This document shows, piece after piece, positions 38,506 through 53,677 of a DNA stretch of 64,000 nucleotides. Position 1 is the first letter of the stretch. Every line of letters begins with the position of its first letter. Position numbers and translations under genes: made by a program. The DNA lies in NCBI GenBank assembly GCA_028583405.1, contig CM053256.1:24215325-24279324 (forward strand), read 5' to 3'. The stretch is from Pogonophryne albipinna. Its lineage: Eukaryota; Chordata; Actinopteri; Perciformes; Artedidraconidae. The notes beneath the pieces were generated by a model. It did no database searches, was not told the origin of the DNA, and saw only the letters and a program-made list of their open reading frames with translations.

Positions 38506-41212
38506 CTTAATCAACACACATTTTATTAAAACACTTATTTTAACACCCTGGAAGCAAACTTTATTATGATTACATAACACATGTGGTAACCGCAGCCTTA
38601 GAGGAGCACTTGGTGAAGTTATAGAGGTGGAGAGGAGAAAAGGTTTACGGGGTGATGGCGGTCAGATAAAACAGCTCCGCACTCGCTTCAAGGAAAGGTT
38701 AATGTCTCTCTCAATTTCTCCATCTCTCCCTCCCTCAGTTTCCCAGCTGAGGTCTGTGTGACTTACAGCAGGTCCAGACTGCATTAGATTAAATCATAAA
38801 TTACCCACCCACCCCCATATCTGCATCCCCCCCGCCCCTCTCCCTATCTCACTCTTCCCTCCTCTCCCTATCTCAATCTCGCGCTCCCTTTATTCTCCTA
38901 TATTCCATTCCCCATGTATTTCTCCCGCTCCCCCATTATTATTTCTCCCCAGCTCTAATCATGATTCTTTTTTTCTTTTTTTCAGCCTCCGTTCATTTAT
39001 TTTGCTTTCCCTGCACTCTACGATATAAATGCCTTCCTGTTAAGAGACAGTGGGTTTGGACAGCAGGCCATATGGGTGAAAGCTTGTGTTGTTATGTGTT
39101 GTAGGGTCTTCACTGGGGGTGTTGCAGTCTATGTGGGGTACTGTATAGGCCTTAATGCTGATATCTTACTGCATGGGATGTCCTGTTTTCTCAGTTTGCT
39201 ATAAAACTCCTGGAGTGAAGAGTTATCATGTAGGTTATACAGGTGTACAGTATGTGGTGCACAGGAAAACTATCCATCTTTAGACAGTTATAGCCTTTTA
39301 GTCTGTTTTAAGCCATTCCAAAACCACATGAGTTGTGTAAGGGAAAACAGTGAGCAATGTGTTTTCCTGCTCTACTGTAAAGGTTATCATTTCCTACTAA
39401 CTAACTTAATGCTTAAAGTAGTAACAGAGCATTAATGCCAAGGCCAAGGAACACACCATTAGCTCACTACAGTCGGATGGGGTTACAGATTACAGTCAAA
39501 ACAAAGACTAGCACATCCACTGTGTAGTGAACTGAAATGTTTAATCGGTTCAAGAAATGCTTTGAAATTACTGTCAAGAATAAATGAGTTAAGTCACTGA
39601 ATAAATCTCTCTTAAAATAAAGGAAAATAATTTACTTTGAAGAAAGTAATTTACACAGCTGCATCTAAATAGTCAAATCAGGACCAATCCGGATCGGTTA
39701 TTGAACACACAGGCAAAACACTCACTTTAAGATGGGTTATCGATGAATCGTAGATCCACCTGAGGGGAATTCTCTTTCAATGGCTGTGCTTGGTGCCGGG
39801 ATGACAAGACAATTCTGTGCAACCAGAACCAGACTTTCACAATTTTAAATAAATCCCTGCTAGTGGATTAAGTTTGAACAGATTCTCTATTTTAAAAACG
39901 TCGCACCATCATTTACATTTCTGATTTCCCTGAAAAACACAAAACGTAATATTCTCATTTTCTTCCTGACCGCATTTAGTTCGATTTTGACTACTGGCTG
40001 TTCTCATGAGTTCATAAATATTTGTATTTTGAAGGAGAATACAAAAAAAAGACACGAAAATTTTCCGGAGACACGATCATTTTTATTTAGTATATGTTTC
40101 CCTCTCTTATCATTTGGCACTCATCATTTATAGCAAATATGGTTTCCTTCTTCAGGTTTCTTTATGTCCCATATGGTTTAAGTAAATGCGGCTCTGCCCC
40201 CTAGTGCACACACTAATGTTCTGTCCATGTACGATGACAGACACCTATGTGAACGTGTGCACACATCGTCAGTTATTGTTTATAGACTTACAGTCACAGA
40301 GGCATGTTCAGGCTCAACAGAGCGTTGGTGGGATAAGTAAGAGCCCAGGCAAAAAACAACATTCCCTCCATTCAACCCCCACACACCTTGCTCCAGTGCT
40401 CCGCTGGAGGAAAAAAGAGGAATAAAATAGAGTGACCCCGCCACTAGCAGCTCTCTTTTTTCCCCCACTGTTCTCCTCTTCCTCCCCCTTGCCGCGTGAA
40501 ATCAAATTTCCATGTGGCTCCCGTATCTGTTGCACAGCGAGGTGATTTATCAGGGATGCAAAGAGCATGCAGAAACAATCTTTATTACATCCATTTCCTG
40601 CTTGTCAGCCGGGATCATGTTGGCTGTTCATTAAAGGCGCGGCGCAGGTGAGGAGAATGCATCCCGATGCCTTGATAGATTGTCTGCTCCCCTGTGGTGA
40701 CAGCAGTTGGATGGATTGAACAGCGGGGGGCAAGGAGGGAGGAAAAAAAGCGCTGACTCCGTCGCTCCCCCTGTCAGACACACTTTTACATCGCCGGCCA
40801 GTGTCATTTCTACCAAACAGCCACACATGCATAAGCACACTCCTGACACTCTTTGGACTTGAGCCAGGATCCAGCTTTAATGCACGGATGCATACAAAGC
40901 ATGAGTGTGATATAAATATACACAAGTTTCTCCTATTATGAAGGTGTCTCTCTCTGCTAAAAACACCAGCCTGATTAAAACCCTATAGGAATATAATACA
41001 CAGCATTACCTGCATTTAGCGATTTAAACAAAAGAGAACTTATTCATATAAATATTAACTTTAATAACCAGGAATTGCACCCTTACAGGTCCTTTTGTGT
41101 TGCTTCCTTACTTTGTTTAGCTACCTGTCTTTGTTGCTCGGTGGTGAAGGATAATCATGATAATCATGCTCTTAGTTTGTGCTACCTCAACAGCAGCCGG
41201 CTGTGTTCAGTG

Positions 41213-41214
<2 letters not shown>
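38506..41214. other. Unique sequence, no exon recognised
   Basis: 38710-38990 is pyrimidine-rich. 40490-40640 is non-repetitive and constrained-looking (GGTGATTTATCAGGGATG, AATCTTTATTACATCC). No spliced frame was found. Confidence 0.35.

Positions 41215-41263
<49 letters not shown>
41215..41263. repeat. (GT)n microsatellite
   Basis: About 24 GT units. Confidence 0.95.
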
Positions 41264-41265
<2 letters not shown>

Positions 41266-41693
41266 TGACACCTTTTTCCGTGCACAGAGAGATTCTGGAA
41301 ATGATGGTTTGTTGTGTTTATATAATGGAAAATACAGTGTGGGTTCAGAAAGCAGTTATATGATTGTTTCTACATAAGTTAACACATATTACGTTCATTA
41401 GTGTATAATATAGAAGTTTTCTTCAGTATTAATTATTTATCTAACTTTTGGATCATTTTTTTAGATGACAAATAAGATCATTCATTTAGATAATACATTG
41501 TTAATTTAGATAATACATGTTTTTTATTAATGTAATAGTTATCATTTAGAATAAAGAATAAAACATTTGGTGTAAAATGTCAGAATAAAAAAAAAGCCAT
41601 TCAAATAATATCTTTCAATATCAAAGATACTTAGTTTAATATCATTTACATGATAGGAAAACATGACCTTTCTATATGTAAGCGGCTGAAAAT

Positions 41694-41795
41694 AAAAGGA
41701 TTTTCACTTTCCTGTAGTGTGCTATATGGATTTTAGTGCATTTAAATGGTCTTCAAAGGCTGAAATCCGAAAGTTCCCTCTAAAGTGTAATCAAC
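41694..41795 (+). mobile_element. GGGGCCC-ended TTAA element, fragment
   Basis: CACTTTCCTGTAGTGTGCTATATGG and GGTCTTCAAAGGCTGAAATC match the left third of the family; both ends are missing. Confidence 0.55.
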
Positions 41796-45270
<3,475 letters not shown>

Positions 45271-45454
45271 TTAAAGAGGCCCTATTATGCTTTTTGGGTT
45301 TCCCTTTCATGTAGTGCAGCGGTTTTCAAAGTGTGAGGCGCGCCTACCCGGGGGGCGCCGGAGAGCTTCAGGGGAGGCGCAGCGTGATAAAAAAATAACG
45401 AGAAACAGTGAAATCTAGCTAGTTAACTTCAGCTAACTTTATGCGAGCGGCAAC

Positions 45455-46655
45455 ATGGATCAATGTTTAGTGAAATTACCTAAAGTGAGAGAGGAGACAG
45501 CGTGTGGCAGAAAACGGAGGAAGTATGACCACCAGTGGCGGATTTAGGATTGTAGGAGATCCGGGGCTTAGCCCAGGAGTTGTTGTGGGGGGGGGGGGGG
45601 GTATGCAGGGGTAAAGTGCTATTTTTTATAAGTGGGGGGTGGACCGAACATCCTTTAGGGGGGTCGTCGCCTGCTCTCGGGGGGTCCGGGGGCATGTTCC
45701 CCCGGGAAGATTTTTTTTTTAAATATTGAAGTTAAAAGCATCAATCTGGTGCACTTGAGAGCAACATTAACCCTACCTTAATAATACCTTAAAGCGGACA
45801 AAAGGCACTGGAGAACACTCATTAACACCCTTTAATGAAGCAAACTAATGCCTTAACTCACAAATACAGTCGTTTACTTATTTCGGTGAAGCGAAAGTAC
45901 GTAGAGTTTTAAAGGATGCGGATAGTCTCACCTTGATTCTGGCGCATTGCTTATCGTTTTATAGATCTATTCTCATCCACCATCTTTGTTTGTGACGTAA
46001 AGTTATGTGTACTGAAGCGAGAGCCGGTATAATTCCACGCGCGAAAACTAAATAAAAATTGGAATACGTTATTTTAGTGAAAAGTAGAAAAAAGTAGACT
46101 GAGGTATGAAGGGTTAACGTTACATCTTAGGATAATTTTTAGTCATGTTCTGTATACATACTAATATATAAGGGTATACTTAGTTTGGTTACTCCATGTT
46201 TACTAACTATAACATTAACGTTACATCACTCTTTTTCACTTCTTACTCAGTCAGCCAGAGTGCAGATATCACCATTAGATTCACAAACCTGAAACATCAT
46301 CCATTTCTTCACTGCTGGTGATGACATTGTTGTCAGCTGCTGATACTGCTGCTGCTGCAGCTTGTGGCGCCTGCTTCAATGACAATAACTTTCTAATATC
46401 CATAACTGTATAGACTATTAGCTTAAAACTCGTCAGGCACTAGGCAGGATCACTTCTTCTTCAGGGCAGGCTACGCAGTACGCAGGCTAATGTCCCGCAG
46501 CGGCTGCCTCTCTGGTGGACTTACATTTATTTTTTTAAGTGAAACATCCGGGGCTTTTCAGAAAACATCCGGGGCCTGAGCCCAAGTAGCCACCCCCTAG
46601 CGCCGCCACTGATGACCACGATTATTTGAAGCTAGGATTTTCATGGACCGGTCCT
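45455..46655 (+). pseudogene. hAT transposase N-terminal fragment (ZBED5-like), split by an insertion
   Basis: A frame opens with ATG at 45455 (MDQCLVKLPK) and reaches KRRKYD, where the nested hAT element enters (45533-46619 including one duplication copy). After it the frame resumes at H-D-Y-L-K-L-G-F-S-W-T-G. A KRKY..YL..GF.W block near the start is typical of ZBED5-like hAT transposases. The frame then runs into an unrelated element end at 46656, so the catalytic domain is absent. Assignment rests on this short block. Confidence 0.5.
45533..46611. mobile_element. Nested hAT-type element, 1.1 kb, perfect 8 bp duplication
   Basis: Ends CAGTGGCGGATTTAGG and CTAGCGCCGCCACTG, flanked by ATGACCAC (45525-45532 and 46612-46619). 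It contains TCCGGGG..CCCCGGGAAG and a poly-T/A stretch also seen, inverted, at 54920-55030. No coding capacity was recognised. Confidence 0.92.
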
Positions 46656-46760
46656 GGCAGGGGCGGACTGGCCATCTGTGTGTTTTGCAGAATCACAGAA
46701 CGGCCGGTCGTCAGCGGGCCGTTGACGGATGGCTCGGTTCGCTGAGGGCTGGCACCGCCC
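46656..46760 (+). mobile_element. CAGGGGCGGACTGGCC hAT terminus, fragment
   Basis: The first 16 bases match the left end of the 2.5 kb hAT element at 52855. No matching right end follows before 47363, so only a fragment is present. Confidence 0.5.
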
Positions 46761-47800
46761 TCTATTTTAATTTTAATAATACTTATCTAAAGCAAGTACC
46801 GGTCAAGGCTGCAGCCAGAGGATGATCTGCGTTTATTCCTGTCTACATTGCATCCCAGCATCATCCGCCTGTGTGCATCAAAGACGCAGACTCATTGTTC
46901 CCACTAAAGTAGGGGTGAGTGTAATAAGGAGGCAAAGTTGACGCTCAGTGTGTTGCCGGGAGCATATAAGGATTTATCCACGATGTTGAAAATGTTAAAA
47001 AAAATAAAAACATAAAGATAAAAAGGTTTAAAAAAGTTGTTGTTTTAAGGAGGTGACGCTACTCAGCCAATCAAATCGGTGCAGTCAGTGAGTCAGCACG
47101 ATAGATTCAAACACAGAGACGAGACAAGAGGAGAGAAACAGCAGTGAGTCATTTCAAATGGCGAAAAAGGTAGACAGAAAACAGAGCATTTAATGACATG
47201 TTCTCTTACTGGACCTCTTTGAAATGCAATTGAATACCCCTGCATTATAGCAACAACAACAATAATAATAATAATAGCAATAATAATTGGGAGGGGGGGG
47301 GGGCACGGCTGTTCTTATGTTCTCTGAGGGGAGGCTCACCTTCCCACACTTTGAAAACCTCTGATGTAGTGTGTTATATTGATTTCTGTGCATGTAAATA
47401 GTCTGCGAGAGCAAAAATCCCAAATGTTCATCCAGAGGGGGTTTCCCTTCCACACACTGCCTGAAACGCCTCCATTGAACTCCTTTGTTTACTTCTGTAA
47501 CATAATGACATCACTATGTAACACTTGCACTTCTTATGGGTGGTGCTTCAACACACTGTACATGATAGACTAAGAGGCAGGACATCTCTAACGGTTGACG
47601 CATCACAACAGAGCCGGCCAACTAACCAATCAGAGCAGACTGGGCTCTGGTTTCAGACAGAGGGTGAAAAGAGGTGCTGCAGCACAGGCAGTGTGATACA
47701 AATAAAGACCTTGTTGAACAATAAAGCATGAAGACATGTCACAGTAGAGACACACAATACAAATATGAACCTGACAATTATCATAATAGGGCCCCTTTAA

Positions 47801-47997
47801 TGTATTAAGCAGAAAATGTTATTTTTAATATTGAGAAACCGAGTGGTACATACCCAAAAAGAACACAAGCAAGATGAGTTCTGTTACAAACTAATATTGC
47901 TTTGCTTGTAAAGTCCAAAATAGTTCACAATATTCTTAATTTGTGTACCTATTTAAAAGTTCATATTAGTGTGTGTTGCATTGAAGGTAAGACTCAC
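47801..47997 (-). other. Intron sequence downstream of the convertase exon
   Basis: Begins (minus strand) with the GTGAGT donor at 47997; nothing else recognised. Confidence 0.5.
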
Positions 47998-48100
47998 CAT
48001 CATCTATGATGCTGACCACCACTCCAGCTCCGGTGATGTTGTTGCTCCAAACTGGCATCACATTCAGGTCCAACCCACTGCTGTACTGGCCCTGTGCAAA
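47998..48100 (-). CDS. Proprotein convertase (PCSK/kexin-type) exon with catalytic Asp
   Basis: A 103 nt minus-strand exon between a GGTTAG acceptor and a GTGAGT donor. It starts in phase 0, matching the end of the 60264-60364 exon, and stops one base into the Gly of the D-D-G motif. Readable motifs are LDLNVMPVW, ITGAGV and VSIIDDG. In subtilisin-like convertases the first Asp of DDG is the catalytic Asp of the Asp-His-Ser triad. By memory the LDLxVxPVW block is closest to PC1/3, but the spacing after QWEL is shorter than in PC1/3 and other members such as PC7 are not excluded, so no symbol is given. The next exon, expected to carry the N-H-x-D-L and H-G-T-R-C motifs, was looked for to the left and not recognised. 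Confidence 0.8.
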
Positions 48101-48194
48101 CTAACCCACAAACACAGCATTATTATTAGAACATGACGACAGCAATGAGATTGTTAAACATAACCCTGAATGCATCGCTGACTAGTAGTAGGTG

Positions 48195-48252
48195 TCTTTT
48201 GAGGACTCTTAAAGACTTGATAAAGCGCTATGTAAATACAGTCCTTTTACCG
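48195..48252 (+). mobile_element. LINE/SINE 3' tail
   Basis: GATAAAGCGCTATGTAAATACAGTCC matches the familiar fish tail AAAGCGCTATATAAATACAGTCC. The 5' border is not visible. Confidence 0.5.
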
Positions 48253-48462
48253 AGTGTGTGGAATGTCGGATGTGTTAAAGTCTAAAAGGAAATCATAACG
48301 GCGATGCACACATTGGAGGAGGAATGTAAATACTTGTGGATCGTCTGTGAAAAGAAAGTTATTGAATTTGTTTGTGCAACAAAGGAAGCCAGTAGGCGTG
48401 CTCTGTGAGACTCATTAAAGGAGCGCAACGTATTTTACGCACGGCCTAAAAACAAATAAATA

Positions 48463-50388
48463 ATGTCGGACAATCCCAGGACTTCTGCTGACGCAGAAAC
48501 ATTGTTAAAATCACTCAAAGCCTCCCGCAGTGGGAAATTAGGAGCATGCACAAGGAAAATAAACGAAATGAAGGCCTTGCTTGTGGAGGATGGGAATGTG
48601 GAACATGTGAATGAAGCTTTGGAAATGTTTCAACAAAATATAAATGACTTGTGCAGTGTTCATGAATCCGTACAACAGCTTTTATCAGAGGAGGAGAGAG
48701 AGGAGAATCATGTGGACTGGTTTGAGCCAAGAATGACACATTTTGAATATTGTATGAAATATGTGGATGTGTGGAAAAGAGAAAAAATTGCACAATCAAA
48801 GATTCATCCCCATGACAGCATCTCTAATGTTTCACACAAGTCAAGGAGCTCAAAAACCTCTTCAGTCTCCTCAGCATGTCTGCTGAAAAGGCTGCTCTGT
48901 TACCCAGAGCAGCTGGATTGAAGGACAAACATGCACTGCTATTACAACAAGCAACACTAAAAGCTGAACTGGAACAAATGGAACTGGACACAGAAATTGC
49001 AGCATCTGCTGCTAAAATAAAGGTTCCGCAAAGCATTGGCGTGGAGGAAAAAATTGAAGGTCAAATTCAAGATGGAATGAATGCTTATGGAGGAAAGCAA
49101 AGAAAAAAGCACAGACACGTTGGATCCTGAAATCTCAGCCATGGAGTTCATGCAATTGGGTGCAGTGCCTAAACTTCAGAGGACTGTCACTAATCTTAGC
49201 AGCCCTCAGCGACCCACAACACAGTTTATACCTTTTAAAATGCCCACAATGCATAGCTCCACCCAACGCAATAAAACCCATGATAACCTCGACACTGTTA
49301 TACAGAGAGATATTGCTGACCTCATCATTATGCAGCAAAAACTTACCTTGTTACCAACAATGGAGATAAAAGTGTTTGATGGTGATCCACTTGAATATCA
49401 GTCCTTTATGCGAACATTCGAACACCTTATTGAGGATAAAACAGCTAGCAGTGATGACATGCTCTACTTTCTCGGCCAGTACACTTCCGGCCAGCCCAAA
49501 GATCTCGTTCGCAGCTGCCTGCATATGGATACCCAAAGAGGTTACACAGAAGCCAGACAGCTATTAAAGGAGCACTTTTGGGACGAGATCAAAGTAACCA
49601 GCGCCTATTTGGAAAAGGCAATGAACTGGACATCAATTAGACCGGATGATGGCAAAGCGCTTCAGGCATATGCAATGTATTTAAGAGGATGCTGCAATGC
49701 TATGCAAGATTTACAGTACATGGATGAACTAGATTTTCCTTCCAATCTAAGATCAATAATATCAAACTCCCTTACAAACTGAAAAAAGAAAAATGGCGGA
49801 CAGTGGCTTATGATATATTACAGAGAACAAAGAGGAGAGCTAGATTTCGTGACCTTGTGGAGCTTATGGAAAAACAAGCTAAAATACTCCTGGACCCATT
49901 ATTTGGGGATATACAGGATCGACACATCTCTAGCCCAAGGATGGCCACTAGGAGCCAACCCATGAGCCACAGAACACCTCATCGCAGCAGCATGTGATCA
50001 GGAGAGCAGCGCCGCAGCATCAAACACAGAGCAGCGTGGCACCTTCAAACAGCCACAAGGGGGCAGTCCTGCCTCTTTTTGCTACTTTTGTAAAGGCAAG
50101 CACATGCTGACTGATTGCCATCAGTTCAAAAACCATCCACACAAGGAAAAGGTTGACTTTTTGAAGTTAAATGGTTATTGTTTTGGATGTTTGATGAGGG
50201 GTCATATGAGCAGGAACTGTAGGAAAAGGCTGAGATGTCAAACGTGTCAAAAGAGTCACCCAACAATACTTCACATTGACAGTCCACTTCTACAAAAGCC
50301 TCACCCTACTGAAACAAAAGGAGCTTGGGTCAACAGTGCACTGTCTCGGCTGGTGAAGCTTCTGGGGCCGGTAGGGATTGTGCCCTAG
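48463..50388 (+). pseudogene. BEL/Pao gag remnant
   Basis: Starts MSDNPRTSADAETLLKSLKA with a heptad-like helical N-terminal region. The frame shifts near 48880 and again near 49085, then gives a region of about 230 residues with MEIKVFDGDPLEYQSFMRTF, the core of the DUF1759 gag domain of BEL/Pao elements. A stop at 49780 and another shift follow. Two zinc knuckles close the protein: C-x2-C-x3-H-x4-C from about 50083 and C-x2-C-x4-H-x4-C (CFGCLMRGHMSRNC) from about 50179. Gag packages the element RNA. The breaks make it non-functional. Confidence 0.8.
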
Positions 50389-52010
50389 CCATAGTGCCTG
50401 TTCGAGTCAAGGTTCACAAAGGAGATAAGTTTATCTCAACCTATGCTTTTCTTGATCCCGGCAGTTCAGCGTCATTCTGCACAGAGAATCTAATGAGACA
50501 AATGAATCCCAAAACACGAAAAACGACAGTCGTTCTACGAACAATGGGTCAGGAAAGACTTGTAAAGAGTTACGAACTCAAAGGATTGCAGATAGGAAAT
50601 TTAGATGGCAGTACTTATCTTGACCTACCTCAGGTGTACACACAGAGTAAGATTCCTGTCTCAAAAGAAAATGTACCTACCGAAAAGGATCTGGAAAGAT
50701 GGCCTTATCTAAGTGACATACAGCTGAAAGAAATTGATGCTGACATAGAGCTTCTAATAGGAGTTGATGTTCCGAAGGCAATGGAACCTTGGGACATAAT
50801 AAGAAGTCAAGGAAATGGACCATATGCAGTCAGGACAGTGTTTGGATGGGTGGTAAATGGACCACTCAACATTTGTACTGCTGTGGAATCTGGACCTGTG
50901 GTCACAATAGTCAACAGAATATCAGTAGCCAACCTGAATGATCTCCTCATCACACAATACAATCAGGACTTCTCGGAAAAAGATTATGAAGAGAAGAAGG
51001 AAATGTCAGGTGAAGACAAAAGGTTCATGGAGATGGCATCAAGCTCAGTAGAACTCAAGGATGGACACTATCACCTACCCTTGCCTTTTCGAAAAAAGGA
51101 CATGGTTATGCCTGACAACTACGAAATGGTAAAACAACGTACTCTAAATCTCCTAAAGAGGTTTAAGAGGGATGCAGAATATGCCATGGAATACAAAACA
51201 TTCATGGAGGATGTGTTAAAAAAGGGTTATGCAGAGAGAGTGCCACCAGAACAGCTTAACAGGAATGATGGACAGATATGGTACATACCTCACCACGGTG
51301 TTTACCATCAACAAAAGCGCAAACTTAGAGTTGTGTTTGACTGCACTGCATCATGCAAAGGCACATCTCTTAACAAGGAACTTCTCCAAGGTCCAGACCT
51401 GGTGAACACTCTCATTGGAGTTCTGCTTGGATTCCGCCAAGAACAAATTGCTTTCATGGGAGACATCGAGGCAATGTTCTATCAAGTACAAGTCCAGAGA
51501 GAGCACAAAGACTTCCTTAGGTTTCTGTGGTGGCCAGATGGAGACACTGAAAATTCATTGGAGGCATATAGAATGAAGGTCCCCCTCTTTGGCGCTGTGT
51601 CCTCACCTAGCATTGCTAACTATGCTCTCAGACAAGTGGCAGAAGACAACAGCTTCAAGTACGACGAAGATGTAACTGAAACAATCAATTCCAACTTTTA
51701 CGTTGATGACTGCCTCAAATCAGTGGCCACAGTTGAACAAGCTATTAAGCTTATCAGAGACCTCAGAGACGCATGCGCCAAAGGAGGTTTCTCATTGACC
51801 AAATGGGTCTGTAACAACCGTGAAGTGCTTGCAAGTATACCTGAGCATCACAGAGCAAAGCTATTCAAGGATCTGGAATTTGACAGGGAAAACTTGGAAT
51901 CAAATGGGATACAGAGAAAGACTCCTTCATATTCAAAGTCAATATCAAAAACAGAGCTCTTACCAGGAGAGGGATCCTCTCTACAGTCAGTTCCATCTAC
52001 GACCCATTAG
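50325..52010 (+). pseudogene. BEL/Pao protease and reverse transcriptase
   Basis: The longest frame in the window (561 residues). Residues 42-51 read AFLDPGSSAS, the aspartyl protease active site; the usual D-S/T-G is D-P-G-S here, a form known from vertebrate BEL-like elements. Reverse transcriptase motifs follow: GDIEAMFYQV near 378, LFGAVSSPS near 421 and NFYVDDC near 457 with the catalytic Asp pair intact. The frame then shifts near 51960, and the connection and RNase H continue in another frame. The RT itself shows no internal stop, suggesting a fairly recent loss of function. Confidence 0.88.
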
Positions 52011-52854
52011 GATTCCTCTCCCATTTATCCTTAAAGCCAGGCAGATCCTCCAAGAGCTATGCAGGATAAAGTGTGGATGGGATGAAACCATCCCAGAAGA
52101 ATACTCAAAACAATGGCAGAAATGGATCACAGAGTTGGAACAGCTTAGCAGATTTCAAGTGCACAGGTGTATGAAACCTGAGAATTTTGGACCAATCAGG
52201 ACTGCAGAGCTTCATCACTTCTGTGACGCAAGCGAAAAAGGTTACGGCACCACCAGCTATCTCCGCTTTCCAAACAGTATGGGAAGGGTCCATGTTTCAT
52301 TTATTTTGGGAAAATCCAGAGTGACACCACTCAAACAGATCACTATTCCCAGATTGGAGCTTACTGCAGCAACACTTGCAGTAAAGGTGGACAGGATGTT
52401 GAAAAGGGAGCTTAAAGTGGACCTCAACGACTCAACCTTCTGGACATATAGCACCTCTGTCCTCGGATACATCAGCAACCAGACTAAACGATATCACATA
52501 TTTGTGGCAAACAGAGTTTCAGTGATCAAGGACCTGTCTCAGGAGAAGCAGTGGAGGCATGTGAGCTCCATGGACAACCCTGCTGACTACGCATCCCGTG
52601 GGCTGCATGTAGAACACTTTCTAAAGACATCAAGGTGGATAACAGGACCTAAGTATCTGGAAAAGGAAAAGGAATATTGGCCAAAAACACCCAACAACCT
52701 GGGCCTTATTCCATCAGAGGACCCAGAGGTTAGAAAGGACGTAGCAGTTAACAGTTTGAGTGTCCACAAAACCAACCCAACCAGCAAACTGTTTGAGTAT
52801 TACTCATCATGGAGCAGACTGCAGAGAGGGGTTGCTTGGATACTTAAATTAAGG
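51960..52854 (+). pseudogene. BEL/Pao connection and RNase H-like domain
   Basis: Reads on in a second frame from [14 protein letters not shown]. It contains LHHFCDASEKGYGTTSYLR, TIPRLELTAATLAVKV and FWTYSTSVLGYI. In intact relatives the last block has an Asp where Tyr stands here (FWTDS), so a catalytic position appears lost. It ends at WILKL where the hAT insertion begins. The residues after that to 52989 are read from hAT DNA and are not part of the protein. Confidence 0.8.
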
Positions 52855-52944
52855 CAGGGGCGGACTGGCCATTGGGAATACCGGGAGATTCCCCGGTGGG
52901 CCGGTGCTGTGTGTGGGCCGGAGGGCCAACAAAAAAAAAAGATT

Positions 52945-53064
52945 TCTTTTTTTTTTGCTTACCTTAATCCTACCGGCCCACATTTGTAAGTGTTCCGGCC
53001 ACTCCCTTTTTTTTTTTTTGCTTACCTAAATCCTACCGGCCCACATTTGTAAGTGTTCCAGCCC
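52945..53064. repeat. Tandem duplication of a 58-59 bp unit
   Basis: TTTTTTGCTTACC(T)TAATCCTACCGGCCCACATTTGTAAGTGTTCC occurs twice in a row, differing at a few positions and in poly-T length. Confidence 0.85.
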
Positions 53065-53099
53065 AGCCCAGTGGGGTGTGGCCCACTGGGCTGGGCTGG
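53058..53099. other. Perfect 18 bp stem, 6 nt loop hairpin
   Basis: CCAGCCCAGCCCAGTGGG (53058-53075) pairs perfectly with 53082-53099; the loop is GTGTGG. It is subterminal in the hAT element. GC-rich subterminal hairpins can act in transposase binding or be chance products of GGGCT repeats. Confidence 0.85.
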
Positions 53100-53677
53100 G
53101 CCGTTTTGATAGGCTACCTTTGTTCTATCTATCAGTTTCAATGGGTTGGCAGGGAAACGGGGTTCAGGGGGAGTGGCTGTACCCGTAGGATAGAAAAGGG
53201 GGAAGTGACGTCTGACTCAGAGGTTGCGCGGCTGTGGAGAAGAACGTGTTGCCCACATTCTGTTACTGAGTTTAGGCTAGTTAGCTAGCAGGTTTATTGT
53301 TTTGGGTGCAGTCACTTTTGCCTCCACTTGCTGTTCAAATAAATGTTGAAAGAAAAAGTAAATCTGTTTACAGTTCTGTTTTATATGGGTGTTGAAGAAG
53401 AAGAAGAAGAATTGGGAGGGATGAAACCCTCTTTAAAGGTGGGGTAGGTAAGTTTCAGAAACCGGCTCGAGTGCACTAAAATTTGAAAGTACACAGCCGA
53501 AAAGAATCCGCCCCTTCCATCAGACTTCCTTACAGAGCACCTCCTCCAACACACATGAACGCGCACATGACTTAGGTTGGCTATATAGTTCAGGGGAATT
53601 GTAAACCATACAAAACAGATAATTACCTGTCCTAGAGAAAAAGAGCGACCACGGCGTCAGATTTCAACTCGGTGTGT

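Larger units (their letters stand above)
45317..47363 (+). mobile_element. hAT element with transposase start, inserted in the TTAA element
   Basis: 2047 bp with ends CAGCGGTTTTCAAAGTGTG and CACACTTTGAAAACCTCTG, flanked by perfect 8 bp duplications ATGTAGTG (45309-45316 and 47364-47371). It contains the beginning of a transposase frame, another hAT element (45533-46611) and a piece of a third family near 46656. The rest of the transposase is missing. Confidence 0.93.
45275..47796 (+). mobile_element. GGGGCCC-ended TTAA element, complete but interrupted by hAT elements
   Basis: Left end AGAGGCCCTATTATGC after TTAA (45271-45274) and right end CATAATAGGGCCCCT before TTAA (47797-47800). Removing 45317-47371 restores a 467 bp element collinear with the 38060 copy. 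The interruption falls at ATGTAGTG in the block CATGTAGTGTGTTAT. Confidence 0.9.

Noticed and set aside
48253..48462. 5' LTR of the BEL element
   Set aside because: No similarity to the 56214-56668 candidate LTR could be seen.
52853..52989. C-terminal extension of the BEL RNase H frame
   Set aside because: It is read from inserted hAT DNA after the AATTAAGG duplication.
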